A stretch of 64,000 bases of DNA from Hyaloscypha bicolor E (GCF_002865645.1 NW_020194589.1:186001-250000), one strand, 5' to 3'; positions 35,113 to 49,663 are shown, numbered from the stretch's first letter. Notes: generated by a model from the letters alone, not told the origin. Translations and numbers: made by a program.

Positions 35113-36732
35113 ATTATACTTCTTTTCTAGGATTTTATTCCCAAGATCTATTAATCTATTCTAGTAAATATTTATTTAATTATTTATTTAATTGAGGTAA
35201 ATTTCTAGTATTTTAGAAAGTAGTTTTACTAATATAATCTAGATAATAGATATAAAAATCGTCTAATTAGATTAGGGCTAAGTAAGTAAGAAAAAAAAGT
35301 AATTATACTTTAGGTATAAGAGCTAGCTAGTAATTATAATTTCGTTTGGGATCTAAGTATTCTAATTAGCTCGATTTAAAATACTAAGGTATTATTTTAT
35401 AAAATTAATATTACTTATTAAATCTTATATTAGAATAATCTAAATAGCTATATGAAAAGAATTTAATAAATATTCATATAAGAAACCCATATAAATATTT
35501 CTAAGGTTCTGGAAATTATTTATAAGCTTCTAAAAATATATATTAATTAATTATACTAATTTCTAATTAGGACTAATACGAAAACTAGTAATTAATTCAG
35601 GTAGTTCTTTACTTTTATAAAAGAATCTCTTTATATTACTATGTATTTTCTTTCTTTCTAATAATTATATATATAATAACTTTTTCTATTATTATTTTTT
35701 AGCTTCTTTTTCTGCCTTTTTCCAAATCTTTTTTAATTATTTTTAATTAATTTTATAATATCCTTTTCTGGCTTTATTATCTATCTATATAATAATAAGT
35801 ATAAAGGTAATCTTATAGCCTTCTTTCCTATTACTAGTAAATACTTAAAATATTTCAAGTATTTACTTATTAATTCCTTTACTTTATATATTATAATATC
35901 TAGTAAAAAGAATTATAACTATTATAATAAGAGTTCTAAGTCTTATATATTAGTAAGTTCTTTAGCTTTAATATCTATTAAAGCTAATATAATTTCAGAT
36001 TTCTTATTATTTATTAGAGGCTTACTAGTTCTAGAAAAATACTATTATAATCTTTAAGAAATTTCTTAGAATATATCCTAAATAATATTATACTAATAAG
36101 AATAATACTATTAATTAGGTTTTTAAAGACTAGAAAAATACTAATAAGCTTCGGAATTCTTCTTCTTATTTTAATAGGGTAAATAATAATACTATTTGGG
36201 TTAGTATTTCAAAAATAAGTTTTTTCTAATATATTTAAGTATTTACTAATTCCTTAAAAAAATACCATAATATTACCTTTAAGATATTGATTTTATTACC
36301 GAACTTACTATTAAGATTACTAAATAATTTATTACTAGTATTTCAAATACTAATAATATAATATTTATAGCTATTTAGAACCTGATTTTAGAAGTTCGGG
36401 CCTTTTATAAGATATATATAGCTATTATAAGTTCTTTACTTATTTCTTTAATATTCTTAATACTAATATTATTATAGTATAACTATATTTTATTAAAAGA
36501 TAAGCGGATTCCGGAAAGTATTAACTAATTCTTTACTAAGTCCTAAATAGGGCTAGTATTTAGTATTCTTGCTTTGGGAATTAGGAATTTATAGGAATTA
36601 GAGTTTATTTATTTAAGATATTTATAATTAGTCTGAACCTTTCTTAATTCTAAACCTTTTTCTAATAATTTAAATATAATTCTTATAAGCCTTAATAAAA
36701 CCCTAGAAAACTTTTATAAGTATTATAGTATA

Positions 36733-37353
36733 TATTATATATATGGCTAGTTACGTAATATATACTATACTCTTATATAGTAGAATAGCTAATAAGGCTT
36801 CTAATCTTATTATTATATCTTTTGGTTTATTTACTTATATAATAAAGCTATTTCCCTATATATGCGTCTATTAGTCTAAATAACTCGTAATAGAATAATA
36901 AGATTCCTAGTTTTTATATACCTGAGATTAAGTAATATATTATTACTTAGTAAGGCTATATACCTAAAACTAATTAGTACTCTGAAATTACTTAGTAAAT
37001 AGCTAGCTAGACCCCATACTACTTATTACTTTATAATAAGAGTATTTAGCTAGCAAGTTAACTTTAAGTTCAAGTAAGGTTATAATTAACTATATAAGTA
37101 CTAAAGAGCTTCCCTAAAAGTAAAGTACCTGAGCCCGTATCTAGAGGTTCGGGAATGAGCCTAGCTAAAAGAAGAGAATAATATTATAATATATATTATA
37201 TATGCGGCTAGTTATATAATATATACTATACTCTTATATAGTAGAATAGCTAATAAGGCTTCTAATCTTATTATTATATATTTTGGTTTATTTACTTATA
37301 TAATAAAACTATTTCCTTATATATATATTTATTAGTCTAAGTAACTTGTAATA
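36733..37353 (+). mobile_element. TRIM/SMART-like miniature LTR element (about 620 bp)
   Basis: Two direct repeats, 36733-36893 (161 bp) and 37194-37353 (160 bp), are nearly identical. Each begins TATTATATAT and ends GTAATA, the RIPped form of TGTTA...TAACA. They enclose a 300-bp non-coding centre. A purine tract AAAAGAAGAGAATAA (37168-37182) stands just before the second repeat where a polypurine tract is expected on the plus strand. The flanking 5-mers (GTATA and ATAAG) do not match, so the exact ends or the insertion model remain open. It lies inside the gypsy element. Confidence 0.55.
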
Positions 37354-37399
37354 ATAAGTAAAAAAACCCAGGGAAAAAATATTTTTATTATTATTCCGG

Positions 37400-38718
37400 G
37401 CCTTTTCTTAGCTATTTAGATTCTTTCTTTCTTTTAAGTAGTCTTTTTCTTAGAAGTCCAGAATTCTTTTTAATCTTAAGAAATTATTAAAAGATAATTT
37501 CGAATTCTAAACTATAGTTTTAATTATATAATTTTAGAAATTCCTTAGAATTTTCAAGATTAGGAAAAGCAAATAATTAGGTATTATAATCTTTAGGCCA
37601 GGCTTTCTATTTAATTAAATACTATTATTTTTTGCTTTTACTATTTTATTAATAATTAATAATAGCTTCTATTTTCTATTCTTGTTTTTTATTATTATTT
37701 ACTAATTCCGGAAGTTCTCTAGAGAAATATAAATATGACTTCTAATTCTTTTTTATTATATATTTTTTAAGAAAGGAAATATAGAAAGTTAGATATAAAT
37801 AATTATATATACTTAGTAGTTCTAATTTATATATTAAATTACTAATATATTTAAAAATCCTAAATAAACCTATAAATTTTGGCTTAAGCTTCTTTATTTT
37901 AAGTTTAATGTTTTTTATTAATAATATTATCTAGGCTTTTTTAAGATAGTATTTAGCTAATTAGTACTTATTATAATAGGTTTCTCGGTTATTTTATATA
38001 TAATATTATAAATTCTCAAGCTTTCTCTATTTTATTTTAAGGATTTCTAGTCTTTTATATATAGCTAGTACCTTTTCTATAATCCTGTTTTTAAGATTCT
38101 ATAGAAGTTAAAAATAGTATTCGTAATATATATAAAAAGATATATTTTATAAAACCTAATATCTTGAGTTATTATATATAAATTCCGTAAAAAATAACTT
38201 TTTAAACTAGTTATTTTTCTTAGATATTATAATAATATCTTAGATAGTATTTCAGGGTCTGGTTTTATCTTTCTATTTAATTATTTATTTAAGAATAATA
38301 AGCTATACTCAAATATTATTTATATATTAAGTAAAAGCAAAAAGCAAATTAGAACTAGCTAGTAAATACTATTTCTTAATCGGAAATAATTTTATTAGGA
38401 AAGCTAAAGATTAAGAAAACATATTCCTATATAATCTTAATAAGCTTTAGAAAGTTAATAGTCTTATAATATATAATATATCTTGCTATTTTAGAGTACT
38501 AGTTAATAATTATAAGAATTATATTAAAATCGGAATCTTTTATTAGGTTTTTATATAATAGTAAACCTATAATAAAATCTATAGAGATCTTATTTTAGGG
38601 GTTTTCAGGCTATAGTAAATTACTAAATAAACTATATAATAAATACCTCTTTGCCTTAATTTTCTAATAAATATTATATTCTTAATAATAATTATAAATA
38701 TTTTTTTTTTTATATTCT
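37400..38718 (-). pseudogene. gypsy integrase region, RIP-degraded
   Basis: Minus-strand reading with many TAA/TAG. Residual segments match a retroviral-type integrase core, including a PNKII-D block followed by VFTS near 38.4 kb and a YYSLKTPK-like stretch near 38.6 kb. The 5' part of this polyprotein continues at 45184 beyond the inner copia element. Confidence 0.55.
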
Positions 38719-38723
38719 CTTAA

Positions 38724-39019
38724 TATTAGTATAGCTATTTCTTTAGGAGTTACATATATAGTTACGGGATACGGGATACGGGATATAAGTAATAAGATAT
38801 AGGTAATGAGATATAGAATACGGGATATAATTATATAATCTTATATCCTATTAGTAACTTGACTAGTAAACTAGACCCCTTTAGGCTTAGCAGATTTAGG
38901 GATTATATATTAATACTATAATACTATAATTCCTACTTCTAAATAATAACTTTACTAACTTATATAAATAGTATTCTATAACTTATATAATAGTATTATA
39001 TATTACTAGTAAACTAATA
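38724..39019 (+). repeat. 5' LTR of the inner copia element (296 bp)
   Basis: Contains a short tandem GGGATAC repeat (about 38766-38785) also present in the partner LTR. Differences between the two LTRs are mostly transitions. Confidence 0.85.
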
Positions 39020-39085
39020 CTAATTAGTTTATATATATAGATTAGAGAATAGAATCTTTTGAACTAAAGAAGTATCTAGTAGCCT

Positions 39086-39270
39086 ATAGCAAAATTAAAC
39101 TAGTCTATATTAAAGGAGGAAATTACCTATTAACTCTATAAAGCATCTAGTAGCCTAAAGAAGAAAATAGCTAGCTCTTACTAAGGACTAATAACTACTT
39201 TATTAAAGGGGGAAATTATTTATTAACTCTATAAAGTATCTAATAGCCTAAGGGAGAAAACTCTAGTTCT
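39086..39270 (+). repeat. tandem duplication in the copia leader
   Basis: Two units of about 95-100 bp share GGAAATTA-CTATTAACTC followed by TATAAAG-ATCTA-TAGCCTAA. They lie between the 5' LTR and gag. A further run of short ATCTGG/ATCTAG-type units lies at about 39595-39695. Confidence 0.6.
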
Positions 39271-39849
39271 TACTAATTAATAAGTAATTAGCTATTTGAC
39301 TATCTATCTATTTAATTATCTATTATTCTTTAAAACTAACTTCTTTTAGTCCCAAGACTATCTTCTTGGAACCTATCTTTTCTATTTATATAATACCCGT
39401 ATTTATAGAATACTTTTTCCGGAATATATACTCTATATATATCCTTAAAGCTTTTTAACTACTACTTTAATTTTACTATTAAATTAAGTCTTTCGAGCTT
39501 TAGATTCTTCTGGAATTATAATATTTCACTTTTTAAATTTCTCGTTATAGACGAAATATTTAAGGGCAAAATATTTACTTTAATACCCTTAATATCTCTA
39601 GATATCTGGGGCATCTGGTATCTGAACCAGATATCTAGTATCTTAATCTAATATCTAAATCAGGTATCTAGTATCTAAACCAGGTATCTAGACATCTTTA
39701 CTATTAAACCCTTTCTATAAACTTACTATAAACTACTTTATCTTTAAACCTCTCTTACTATAAATCATATATATATTAAGAAGAGCTTGATCCTAGGGAT
39801 TCGGTATAATAGAACTATAGGATAGATATATATAAATAAAGAAGTAAAA

Positions 39850-42800
39850 AGGCGGTATTAACCTAATTACCTATAATAATAAGGAAGTCCTAAACTACCT
39901 CAATATTAGACTATTCTAGTATAAAATAAAGAAGTCAACTAATAATAATCTCTGGGAATTATTTAAGAAAGATTTTAGTAATTTTAATTTTAAAATACTT
40001 AATTATCTAAATTAATATATATTATATAAATTATAAGCTACTTTATAATATAGTAGTATTTATATTAAATAAAATAATAAGAAACTTACTATTATATAGT
40101 TCTTAGTTAATACTATTTAGAAAGAAAAGTAATATACCTAAACTATAGCTAATATTATTACTACTAGACTAGACCTTAATACGGGCCTTATTACTTTATT
40201 ATATATATCCCTTAATAATAGTATTATAAGAAATAAATAAACTAAACCAATTATTACTTATATTTCTTTATTATCTATAATTACTCTTACTAGTACCGGA
40301 CTATAGAAAGCTAGTAATAACAGATTTTTATTATTTCTATTACTTCTATTATTTTTAAATAGCCCTTTAGCTAGTTCTCTTACTATAAAGCTAATTAGAA
40401 AAGTAGTAAAAATATATACTAAGATATAAAAATATAATAAAACTAATAATAGTTTTAATTAAAAACTTGCTATCTTTCTTAATATCTACTAATATATAGA
40501 GCTTTTATAAGAGGTATTAGTAAGAGCTTTTCCTACTATATTAAAAGAACTAGTATAAGATTACTTTTATAATAACTAGCTCTCTTAATATATATATAAA
40601 AAGGCCTATATAAATATTTATAGCTTCTTTAAAGGCCCTAGTTTCTAATATCGAAACTTAGATAAGTAAAATACTACTATAATAATAACTATAATAGCTT
40701 AATATCCTAAAAAGATAATATTTAAGCTCGTCTAGTTATTAATTAATAACCTATATAAATTATAATATAAACTAGTACCTGCCTTATAAAATACCGAATT
40801 CCTATATAATAAGATTATTACTTTCTATTAAGATATACTAGTATACTAATATATAATCTCGGATTCTTTTCCTAATTTTAGCTAACTTATTAATAAGATA
40901 TAATTATTTATTATTACCTATAAGAAAAAATAATAGATTAATACCGAGATCCTCTTTACTAATTAATAATACTATTCTTAAAATCCTCTAAACTATTATT
41001 TATCCGGAAATTATTAATATAAATCTAGCTATAACTTCGGAATCCGTAATAATTACTCTAAGCCTTATAATTATAATAATTATACTCCGAAGTTATATTT
41101 TATATATAAGAGACTCAAATACTACTTATAGAAATATATACCGGAAAAATAAGAAACTAAGAAAGCTTAATTCAAGAATAAAAATATTTACTAATTTAGA
41201 TCCCGAAATACCCGCAACTTTAATAAATACTTTAGTAGTACTTATATATAGTATATTACCGAATTTAAAGAAGAAAAGAATAATAAGAGTAGTAAGAATA
41301 AACTAGTAAGTAATACTTTTAAAGCCTTACTAGTAGAAACGAATAAAAGAGAGAAATATTATTCTAATTCCTATTTTACTTTTATTAAAAGCTTCCTAGC
41401 TATTCTTATAGCCCCTATTCCTACTATTCTTATAACTAATACTCTTATAGATAACCTTATATCTCTTTTCTTTATATATTAGATAATAGGCGAAAACTAT
41501 ATCTTAGAGTCTATTAAATAGATAGAAAACACCCAGATATTTATAATTAATAGTATATTAAGATATAATATTTATTACTTTTATAGAATTATAATTAATA
41601 CTAGAGCTTTCAGATTTTTAATTACTAGTTCTAACTAATTCCAAACTTTATAATAGACTAATAATAGTATTTAACTTAATAAAACTACTAAAGGTTAAGT
41701 TAATATCTAGTTTAGTATTAGATCTATATTCTCTATTAGATTTATAATAATAAAAATACTAATTAGACAAGTATAATTCTATATTATATTTATAAAGATT
41801 CTATTTCTATTTAACTTAACTAATATAGATAAGCTAGAGGTCTATTTTAATAATCTTACTAATTATCTTATTACTTTTAATAAATGCTTTATATCTATAA
41901 TATAATATTTTAAATACTTTTTCCTGCTTTAAAATACTATTTTATAAAGCTTTATTTCCGAATTCTTTATTTATAACTATTGCTTTCTTATAAAGATTAA
42001 ATTATAATATCTATATTACCGTTTTGGTTATCTATTTATTAGTAAGCTCCGAAATGTACTAGAATAAATAGGCTATAATATTAATATAGAAGCCCTTAAG
42101 TATTTTATAAAGTACTATAAGTAATACCAGAAATTCGGATAATTACCGGAATAATTCAAGTTTAACCTAAGAAATAATATTAGCTTTAACTACTTTATTA
42201 TTATTAATATTTTCTATATTTTTAGTAAGCCTATACTCTATATTATTAATAAAGGTACTAGATATTAAGCCGGCTAATAGCTTGAAAATATTAGTATATT
42301 ATATACTTGAGATACCCTAAAATAATATTAAATTAATACTTATTTAGGTCTTCTTAATTAAATTATAATAAATACCGGAAAGTAGTTTACTAGTAAGAAG
42401 TTTATTTAGCTTGCGAATACTATAGGAACTAAGATTAAAATTATCTCTATAGAAGCTTATAATTCCGTCGGAATTATAGAATACTACTATAACCCGATTT
42501 AATATACTTACCTTATTATTACGGCCGAAATTAATAGAATTAATAAGGATATCATATTCCAAATAGCCTTTAAGGCTATTAATAATTCTACTAGACCTAA
42601 TAGTATTATCCTAACTCGCTTGGTTTATAGTACTTTACCTCGAATAACCGAATATAATACCCTATTACTAATTATATTATAGTAATTAGTAGTATTTAAG
42701 AAAGTAATAATAGAAATTCAGAAGCTTTAAGCTAGATACCAGATTACAAATATCCTAAATACCCGAAATAGTTCCAGTACTACTAATATCTATAAACTTC

Positions 42801-44870
42801 TCTTGAATTCGGATATTCTTATATAGTATAAAGGAAATACCGGTTAATCTAGTAATTAGAATAGGCCATATAGGCTAGTAGCTATTAATAGAGAGAACTA
42901 TATACTAGCTCTATTATATGGCAATACTACCTTCTACTTAATCTCTATAAAGCCCTTTTATATAAGGGATATTAAGGTTATTACTAATAGCTCTAAACCT
43001 AAACCTGTTTCCGAATTCTATAATAAGGCCAAAAGTAATACAGGTATAATTCCTCTTGCTATTCCTACTATTTTACTAAAGTATAGCAGAGAATACTCTT
43101 ATAAGAATCCGGATTTTATAATATTTCTATAGGATAATAACCTATATAAGAACTTCTATTAAGTTAAAGTTACTAGCCTTCTAAAAAAAGATATATTTAA
43201 GGTTATTTCTAGATCTTAGATACTAAAAAAAATATATATCTTTAACTCCCGGTTTATTAATAAGATTAAGAATAAGAATACGGAAAGAGAGCTTAAGAAA
43301 TCAAGACTAGTTATTTAGGCTTATAATAATAGTAAGAAATATATAATATTAATATAATTACCTATTATTTAATATATTAGCCAGAGAATTATTCTCAATA
43401 TTACTATTATAATAATAGATATTATAGAACTATATTTATATAATATCTCGCAAGCTTATATCTAATTAATAACCTTACTTAACTATAATTTTTATATTAA
43501 CTTATCTTATAAGCTTACTAGAGAGCTAAATCTAAATAATAATTCGGTTCTAAAGATTATAAAACTATTATATAGTATACCGGAAGCTAGAAACTACTAG
43601 TTTAAGACTTACTATTTCTACTATATTAATAAGCTTTCTATAGAATAGTTAACTTATAATTCTTGCCTCTTTTATAATAAGTAACTCTTCGGAATTATTA
43701 GCCTTTAAACTAATAATACCCTATTTATTAGAACTAATAATTTTATAAAAGTAAAGTAACTAAAGCTTTATAAGGCTAAGTTCTTGGCTAAGGAATGTGA
43801 ATTCCTTACTTTTGACTATAATCTCAAATTTAATAAAGGTATTATTTATATAAATACTACTAGAATTACTCTTATATAAAAATACTAATATAAAAACCTC
43901 TGAACTATTTCTATAAAGAATACTACTACTATAAGTAGTAAAAGTACTATTTATTAAGATTTTTCTATTAAGGACTAATATATTACCTAATATACTAGAG
44001 GAGTATATATTATATTAGTCTATTAACCAGAGGCTTTATATAACCTATTAATTACTATTCAAGCTATTAAACTCTCAGAAACTAATATAAAGGCACTTAA
44101 TAAGTGCATTTAATAGCAAATTGAAAATATTACTAGAGAACTAAGATTTATAAAGCTAGTAAAAAAGTCCTTATATTTAATTATTTTTATAAATGCTTTA
44201 TTTATAAATAATAGAGATCTCTTTTCCCAAATCGGATATATTCTAGTTCTAGTAAATAAAACTAGATATACTAATATTATTTACTAGTTCTTTACTAAAT
44301 ACAAGAGAATTACCAGAAGTATTCTAGCTTTGGAACTCTATAATATGGCTTATAGCTTTAATATAAGTACTTTAATTAAATCTATAATTAATAGAATACT
44401 AGAAATAGAACTACTACTAGTAATTTATATAAATTCGAAGTCATTATACGAATACCTTATTAAATTAGGAACTACTCGAGAAAAGTATCTAATAATTAAT
44501 ATAATATATCTTTACTAGATATATAAATAATAAGAAATCGCAGAAGTCAAATGAATTAAGGAAGAATTAAATCCTGCTAATTCTATAATAAAATCGAAGC
44601 TAATAAATGCCCTCAAGTACCTAATTAATATAAATACTATATAATTAGATATAGAGAAATAGGTCGAGTATAGATAGGACAGGAAATAAATATATAAGAT
44701 AGAAGAATATTATAGGAGAGAAGTCATATATAAAAGGCTATAGCCTTTAATATATAACTAAAAACCTTAGAAGTATTATAGATATATAAAGTATTTGGGA
44801 AATCTAATACTAGGCCGGATTAGGGAATTTATATATAATTAGAGAAAGATACTATTTTTTGCGTTTTTTA
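39850..44870 (+). pseudogene. copia gag-pol remnant (gag, protease, integrase, RT, RNase H)
   Basis: Many TAA/TAG stops, but the order is readable. A protease-like IINTRAFRFLITSSNQFQ lies near 41.59 kb. The integrase core reads SVGIIE then a degraded RY...P block near 42.45-42.50 kb, followed by AFKAINNSTRPNSIILTRLVY. The RVT_2 reverse transcriptase runs about 43.13-44.30 kb (QAYIQLITLLNYNFYINLSY, with a leucine-rich core after it). The RNase H reads RSILALELYNMAYSF (44315-44360). Stops are consistent with C-to-T changes at Gln codons and G-to-A changes at Trp codons. Confidence 0.7.
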
Positions 44871-44882
44871 GAGAGTTTCTAG

Positions 44883-45178
44883 TATTAGTATAGTTATTTC
44901 TTTGGGAGTTATATATATAGTTACGGGATACGGGATACGGGATATAAGTAATAAGATATAAGTAATAGAATATGGGATACGGGATATAATTATATAACCT
45001 TACGTCCTATTAGTAACTTGACTAATAGACTAGACCCTTTTAGGCTTAGCAGATTTAGGAATCACATATTAATACTATAATACTATAATTCCTATTTCTA
45101 AATAATAACTTTACTAACTTATATAAATAGTATTTTATGACTTATATAATAGTATTATATATTACTAGTAAACTAATA
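44883..45178 (+). repeat. 3' LTR of the inner copia element (296 bp)
   Basis: Same length and ends as 38724-39019. It is followed by the CTTAA duplication at 45179-45183. Confidence 0.85.
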
Positions 45179-45183
45179 CTTAA

Positions 45184-48100
45184 TATTAGGATTTTCTAAG
45201 GAGTTCGAGAGTTTTCCTTATTCTATAATATCTAGCTATTAGATTATTATAATAAAGCTTTATAACTTCTTAATATAAAACGGAATTATTAGATATAATA
45301 ATTCTTAAATAATATTTAAATAAGCCTGAATTATTTTTCCAGATTTCTTTTTCTTTAGTATCTTTCTTACTAAGCCTTTATTTTATAATATTCTAATATT
45401 AAGAATTATTTCTCTAAGTTATCTAGATAATATCTAGAAGAGATTTAGATAGAAGGGCTAGTACTATAGCTCTTTTAGTAGCTATATATATTTATATATA
45501 GGAAATTAGGTATTTATAATTATCTAATTCAAAAACTCGAGAGATTAAAGAGTTTTTAGTTCTATTAAGTAATACGGTTATAAATACCTCTATTACCTTA
45601 GCTATAATAATAAAGCCTTTAAGATATCTTTTTATATCTTGCTTTTTAATTAATTCTATAATTAAGAAATTTATAAAATAATCTATTTACTTGTTTTATA
45701 ATAAATATTTCTCCTTAGCTATTATAAATATAGTAAGTATTAAATAATACTTATTCTAAAAGATTAGAAGCCAAGTTATATTAATAGAACCTTTTTTATA
45801 ATTAGGTCTTTTACTAGGTCTATTTACTAGATTTGAGGTGCCTTTATAATAAATAATATTAAAATTATATATTATATGATATATTACCTAATATATTTAA
45901 TAGTTTTCTAAATACTTTATTTCTATAAAGTATTAGAGGTTATTGGAGTCTATAATAATCTTAATTATAAACCTGGACTTTTTAAGGTAATAGTACTAAT
46001 ATTTAAAGGCTTTAATAATTATAAATAGATTTCTATTATAGGTATTATAGTTATATTCGGTTCCGGAAAGTTTCCGGAACTAGAATATTACTAGATATTA
46101 GTATTTTTTCGGGCTATTACTAGAATTAATTTATTATAAAATAGTACTAATAATTACGAATTTTGATATATTAGTTTTAATATAAATCTTTTTAAAAGAA
46201 TTAAAATAGACCAGAATAGATATTATAGTAAAAGCTTTTTTTAAAGTCTTAAAGCTTTTAGCTACTTTATTTATTTATATAAAGAGATCGGATTTCCGGC
46301 TCTTTTCTATTTCTTTTAAGAGATTTATTAAGCCTATAGTTATCTGAGAATAATAATAAATAAACCTATAATAGAAATTAGTAAATCCAAGAAATACTTA
46401 AATATTATAAAATAATTCTGGTTCTGGCTATTTAATAATACTATAGACCTATTTAGGATCCGTATAAATACTTTTTATTTTAATAAAAAAGCCTAAAAAT
46501 TCGATTTTCTTAATATTAAACTTGTATTTACTAAGTTTATAAAACAGGTTATTTTTATATAGCCTAATAAGTATCTAGTAAATATAATTATAGTATTTAC
46601 CTTTATTTCGAGAGTAAATAAGAATATTATTTAAATAAATAATTATAAAATAATCTAGAAGTTTTATAAATATAATATTAATATATATTTAAAATATAGC
46701 TAATATATTAGCTAGCCTAAAAGATATTATAAGATATTTAAAATAGCTATAATAAGTCCTAAAAGCCGTTTTCTATTTATATTTTTTATGAATTCTTATC
46801 TAATAATATATATTCTTAAGATCTAGCTTTATAAAAATCTTGGCTTTTTAAAGCTAGTTAAGAATATTATTAATAAAAGAAAGCAAATACTAATTCTTAA
46901 TTATAACTTAATTAAATCTATAATAATTAATATAAAGATATAGTTCTTTATTTTTCTTAGAAATAAAAAGAATAAGTATTTTTATTAGGCTTTTATTAGG
47001 CCTTATCTAATATTTATAAAGTATATCCTATAAATATAGATATAATACTTCTAGTTAGATCTCTAATAGATTATATAAAAGCTTATATAGGACTATACTA
47101 TCTATATTAATAGAGTATTTAATACTACTAAGATTAGGAAGTTCTAAAGCTTTATTAGGGTTAAAAATCTCTAAAAAGTCTTTATATTTATTATTTCAGA
47201 AATAAATAAGTACTTCTAAGGCCTCTTTTCGGAGGGTATTAATTTATTATATTAAAAACTCTTGTTTAGTATTACTAGAACTATATAATAAAGCAGAGAT
47301 TTAGTAATTATTATAAATATATAAAGCCTATTATCTAGAATAGTTATATTTGCTTTTAGTTAAGAATAAGACTTGAGGTATTAGCTTAGGATACTAGTTA
47401 AGCTTCTTACTAAATTCTTTTAGTATTAGGATCTTAATATTATTAAGCTATATAAATATATATATTTATTATTTCTTAATATAGTTTATATATTATATAA
47501 GAATTACTTTATAAAATTCCATACTAAAAACGAGGCTATAAAAGCTAATATTCTTATATTTATAAAACCGGAGCTTAAAAGAATATATTTTATTATAATT
47601 ATTTATAATAAATATCTTAAAATTATAGGTTTAATAGACCTTAAATCTATTCTTATAAAAGATTACAAATTCTTAATTATATTTAGCTAAAGTAATAAAG
47701 CCCTGGCTTTAAGACTAATTATTATTAAGAAAGTTATAATCTAATTCAGTATTATCGAGTTTATTATATATCTCTAAAATATCTATTTTTAGCTATATTA
47801 ATCTTATTTAAATAATTATATAAAATAATATATCTTTTTTATTATAGCCAAAATTATTAATATTTAAGATTTGGTTTTTTCTTTTCTCTATTTCTTAGAA
47901 AAGTTTCCCCTAGAATATTTTTTTATAATAATAGTATTAACCTGCTTTTATAAATACCTTAACTTTTTTATAGTTTTAGCCTTATTAGAGTTCTGCCGAG
48001 TCTATTTAGTATACTTAAAATACTTTATATTTTCTAAAAAGTGTTTTTTCTATTTATAAGTTTAATAAACTATACCTAAAATAGAACTAGTACTTTATTA

Positions 48101-49300
48101 AAGCCTTAAAGAAGTTAAAGTATTATCTAAGAATTTCTTATATAATTTTCGGAACTTATTCTTTCTTTTTTAATAGCCTTATAAATTAGAATCTACTAAA
48201 TTAGAGTTTTTAGGAATAGAATTACTCTTATTAGACTTTCTTGCCTTTACTTTTCTTAATTTGGAATAAATAATATATTCTGCTTTCTGAGCTTTCTTAA
48301 GCTATTTAGAAATAAATATTATCTTATTTCCTAAAAAAATAAATATAAGTATCTAATAAGTCTTATAATTAGATAAAGTAATATTAAGAGTCCGGATCCG
48401 GTTTCTTTTAGAATATAGGTTCTAGTTAATTTCGAGACTAATTATTTAAATATATAATTTAGTAATTATCTTACTATTCTTCTAATAAAAATCTAGGAGC
48501 TTTTTAAAAATATTTTATTAATAAGTTTAAGGTACTCAAAATATATTAGCTAAATAGGCCTTAAATTATTTCTAATAGATCTTATATAATAATAGGCTTT
48601 ATTTTATTATAGCCTTCCAAATATTATAAAATTCGTTTCTAAAAGTACTTATAATAAAATTAATTCTAGAAAAGTATTTATTATAGGTCTAAAGTTAGGT
48701 CCTAAAGACTATTTTCTAGAAAGATATAAATATTCTTTATTTCTTAAGGAACTTTCTATAATATAAGTCAGATATCCGGATTTTAAAAAGCTTTTTTTAG
48801 TCTAAATATATTTTTAAGATATTATATAATAGCTTCTAATAAATAGTATTGAGATTACTTTTAAAGCTTATTATATTAGGAAAGGAAATAGGTTCTAATT
48901 CTATTTTAGGAAGTTCTCTAGTAGAAATTACTAAAGAAAATAGGATAGATTTATAAATAGAATTTCTATAAGATATAATAAACTATAAGATATTTCTAAG
49001 AGTATTCTTATATTACTCTAATTATAGGATATATTAGTTAATTATATTTACTAATTCTTGCTTTTATTAGAGTACTTCGACTTTAGTATATAAGCCCTAT
49101 TCTATAGTTTAAATAGTAGTAATTTGAATATTAATCTCGGTATTTTAATTATTACCGGAATTATTTCTATTATTATTACTAGCTTTTGGAGGCTCCTAAG
49201 AAGCCTTATTAAAAGTATTAGACAAGTCTTTACTATTACTTGTATTAGGATTAATTTAGTTAACTTCCTCTATAGAAATAGCTCTAGTAAGGAATTATAT
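45184..49300 (-). pseudogene. gypsy gag/protease/reverse transcriptase region, RIP-degraded
   Basis: Minus-strand coding remains of the outer half of the gypsy element. The clearest block is the reverse transcriptase at about 46.70-46.87 kb, with KLDLKNIYYQIRIHKK, TAFRTYY and FKYLIISFRLAN (all gypsy-type). Gag is expected at the higher-coordinate end, next to the 5' LTR (49366-49663). Short open stretches on either strand here are by-products of the extreme AT content. Confidence 0.6.
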
Positions 49301-49365
49301 ATTTTATAGATTTTAAAATATAATTATTTATTAAACTATTTCTTTTAAGAGTAAAGAGATTAGCT

Positions 49366-49663
49366 TATAAGGTATTTATTAGTAAGTAATAAAATAATAG
49401 AATAAATTAATAAGTTATAAAACTATAGTATTAAATTTAATATAGAACTAATTTCTATCTCTTTTATAAGGTTCAGGGAAGCCTTCTCTAAATAGGAGGC
49501 CCCGATAATATATATATAATTAGTAATTTATAAGCCTAATACTTATAATATAAATAGTAGTTAGTTATAATATTAAAGAACCGCCGATTTCCCTAATTAA
49601 TACCTGTAATATCTAAGATTTATTATATGCCTTTAAGTTATATATAATCCTATATATATTATA
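49366..49663 (-). repeat. 5' LTR of the gypsy element (298 bp)
   Basis: Pairs with 34815-35112 and is followed by AAATT (49664-49668), where the outer copia sequence resumes. Confidence 0.8.

Larger units (their letters stand above)
38724..45178 (+). mobile_element. inner Ty1/copia retrotransposon, full length (6455 bp), RIPped
   Basis: Two LTRs of exactly 296 bp (38724-39019 and 44883-45178) start TATTAGTATAG and end AACTAATA, the RIPped form of TG...CA. The 5-bp duplication CTTAA flanks the element (38719-38723 and 45179-45183). The internal order on the plus strand is gag (about 39.85-41.3 kb, with a degraded zinc knuckle near 41.09 kb), protease, integrase, reverse transcriptase and RNase H, which is the Ty1/copia order. 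It is inserted in the gypsy element and belongs to the same family as the outer copia element, but in the opposite orientation. Confidence 0.85.
34815..49663 (-). mobile_element. Ty3/gypsy retrotransposon, RIPped, interrupted by a copia element
   Basis: LTRs of exactly 298 bp each (34815-35112 and 49366-49663) begin TATAAG and end TTATA, the RIPped form of TGTAA...TTACA. The direct duplication AAATT flanks both (34810-34814 and 49664-49668). Coding is on the minus strand. A reverse transcriptase segment near 46.70-46.85 kb reads KLDLKNIYYQIRIHKK then TAFRTYYSYFKYLI, the gypsy pattern. An integrase segment near 38.40-38.45 kb reads PNKII-D--IVFTS, like the PNKIVSDRG...FTS block of chromoviral gypsy elements. 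Removing the inner copia (6460 bp with duplication) and the TRIM-like insertion leaves about 7.8 kb, a normal gypsy length. The order RT (higher coordinates) then IN (lower) confirms gypsy on the minus strand. Confidence 0.8.
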
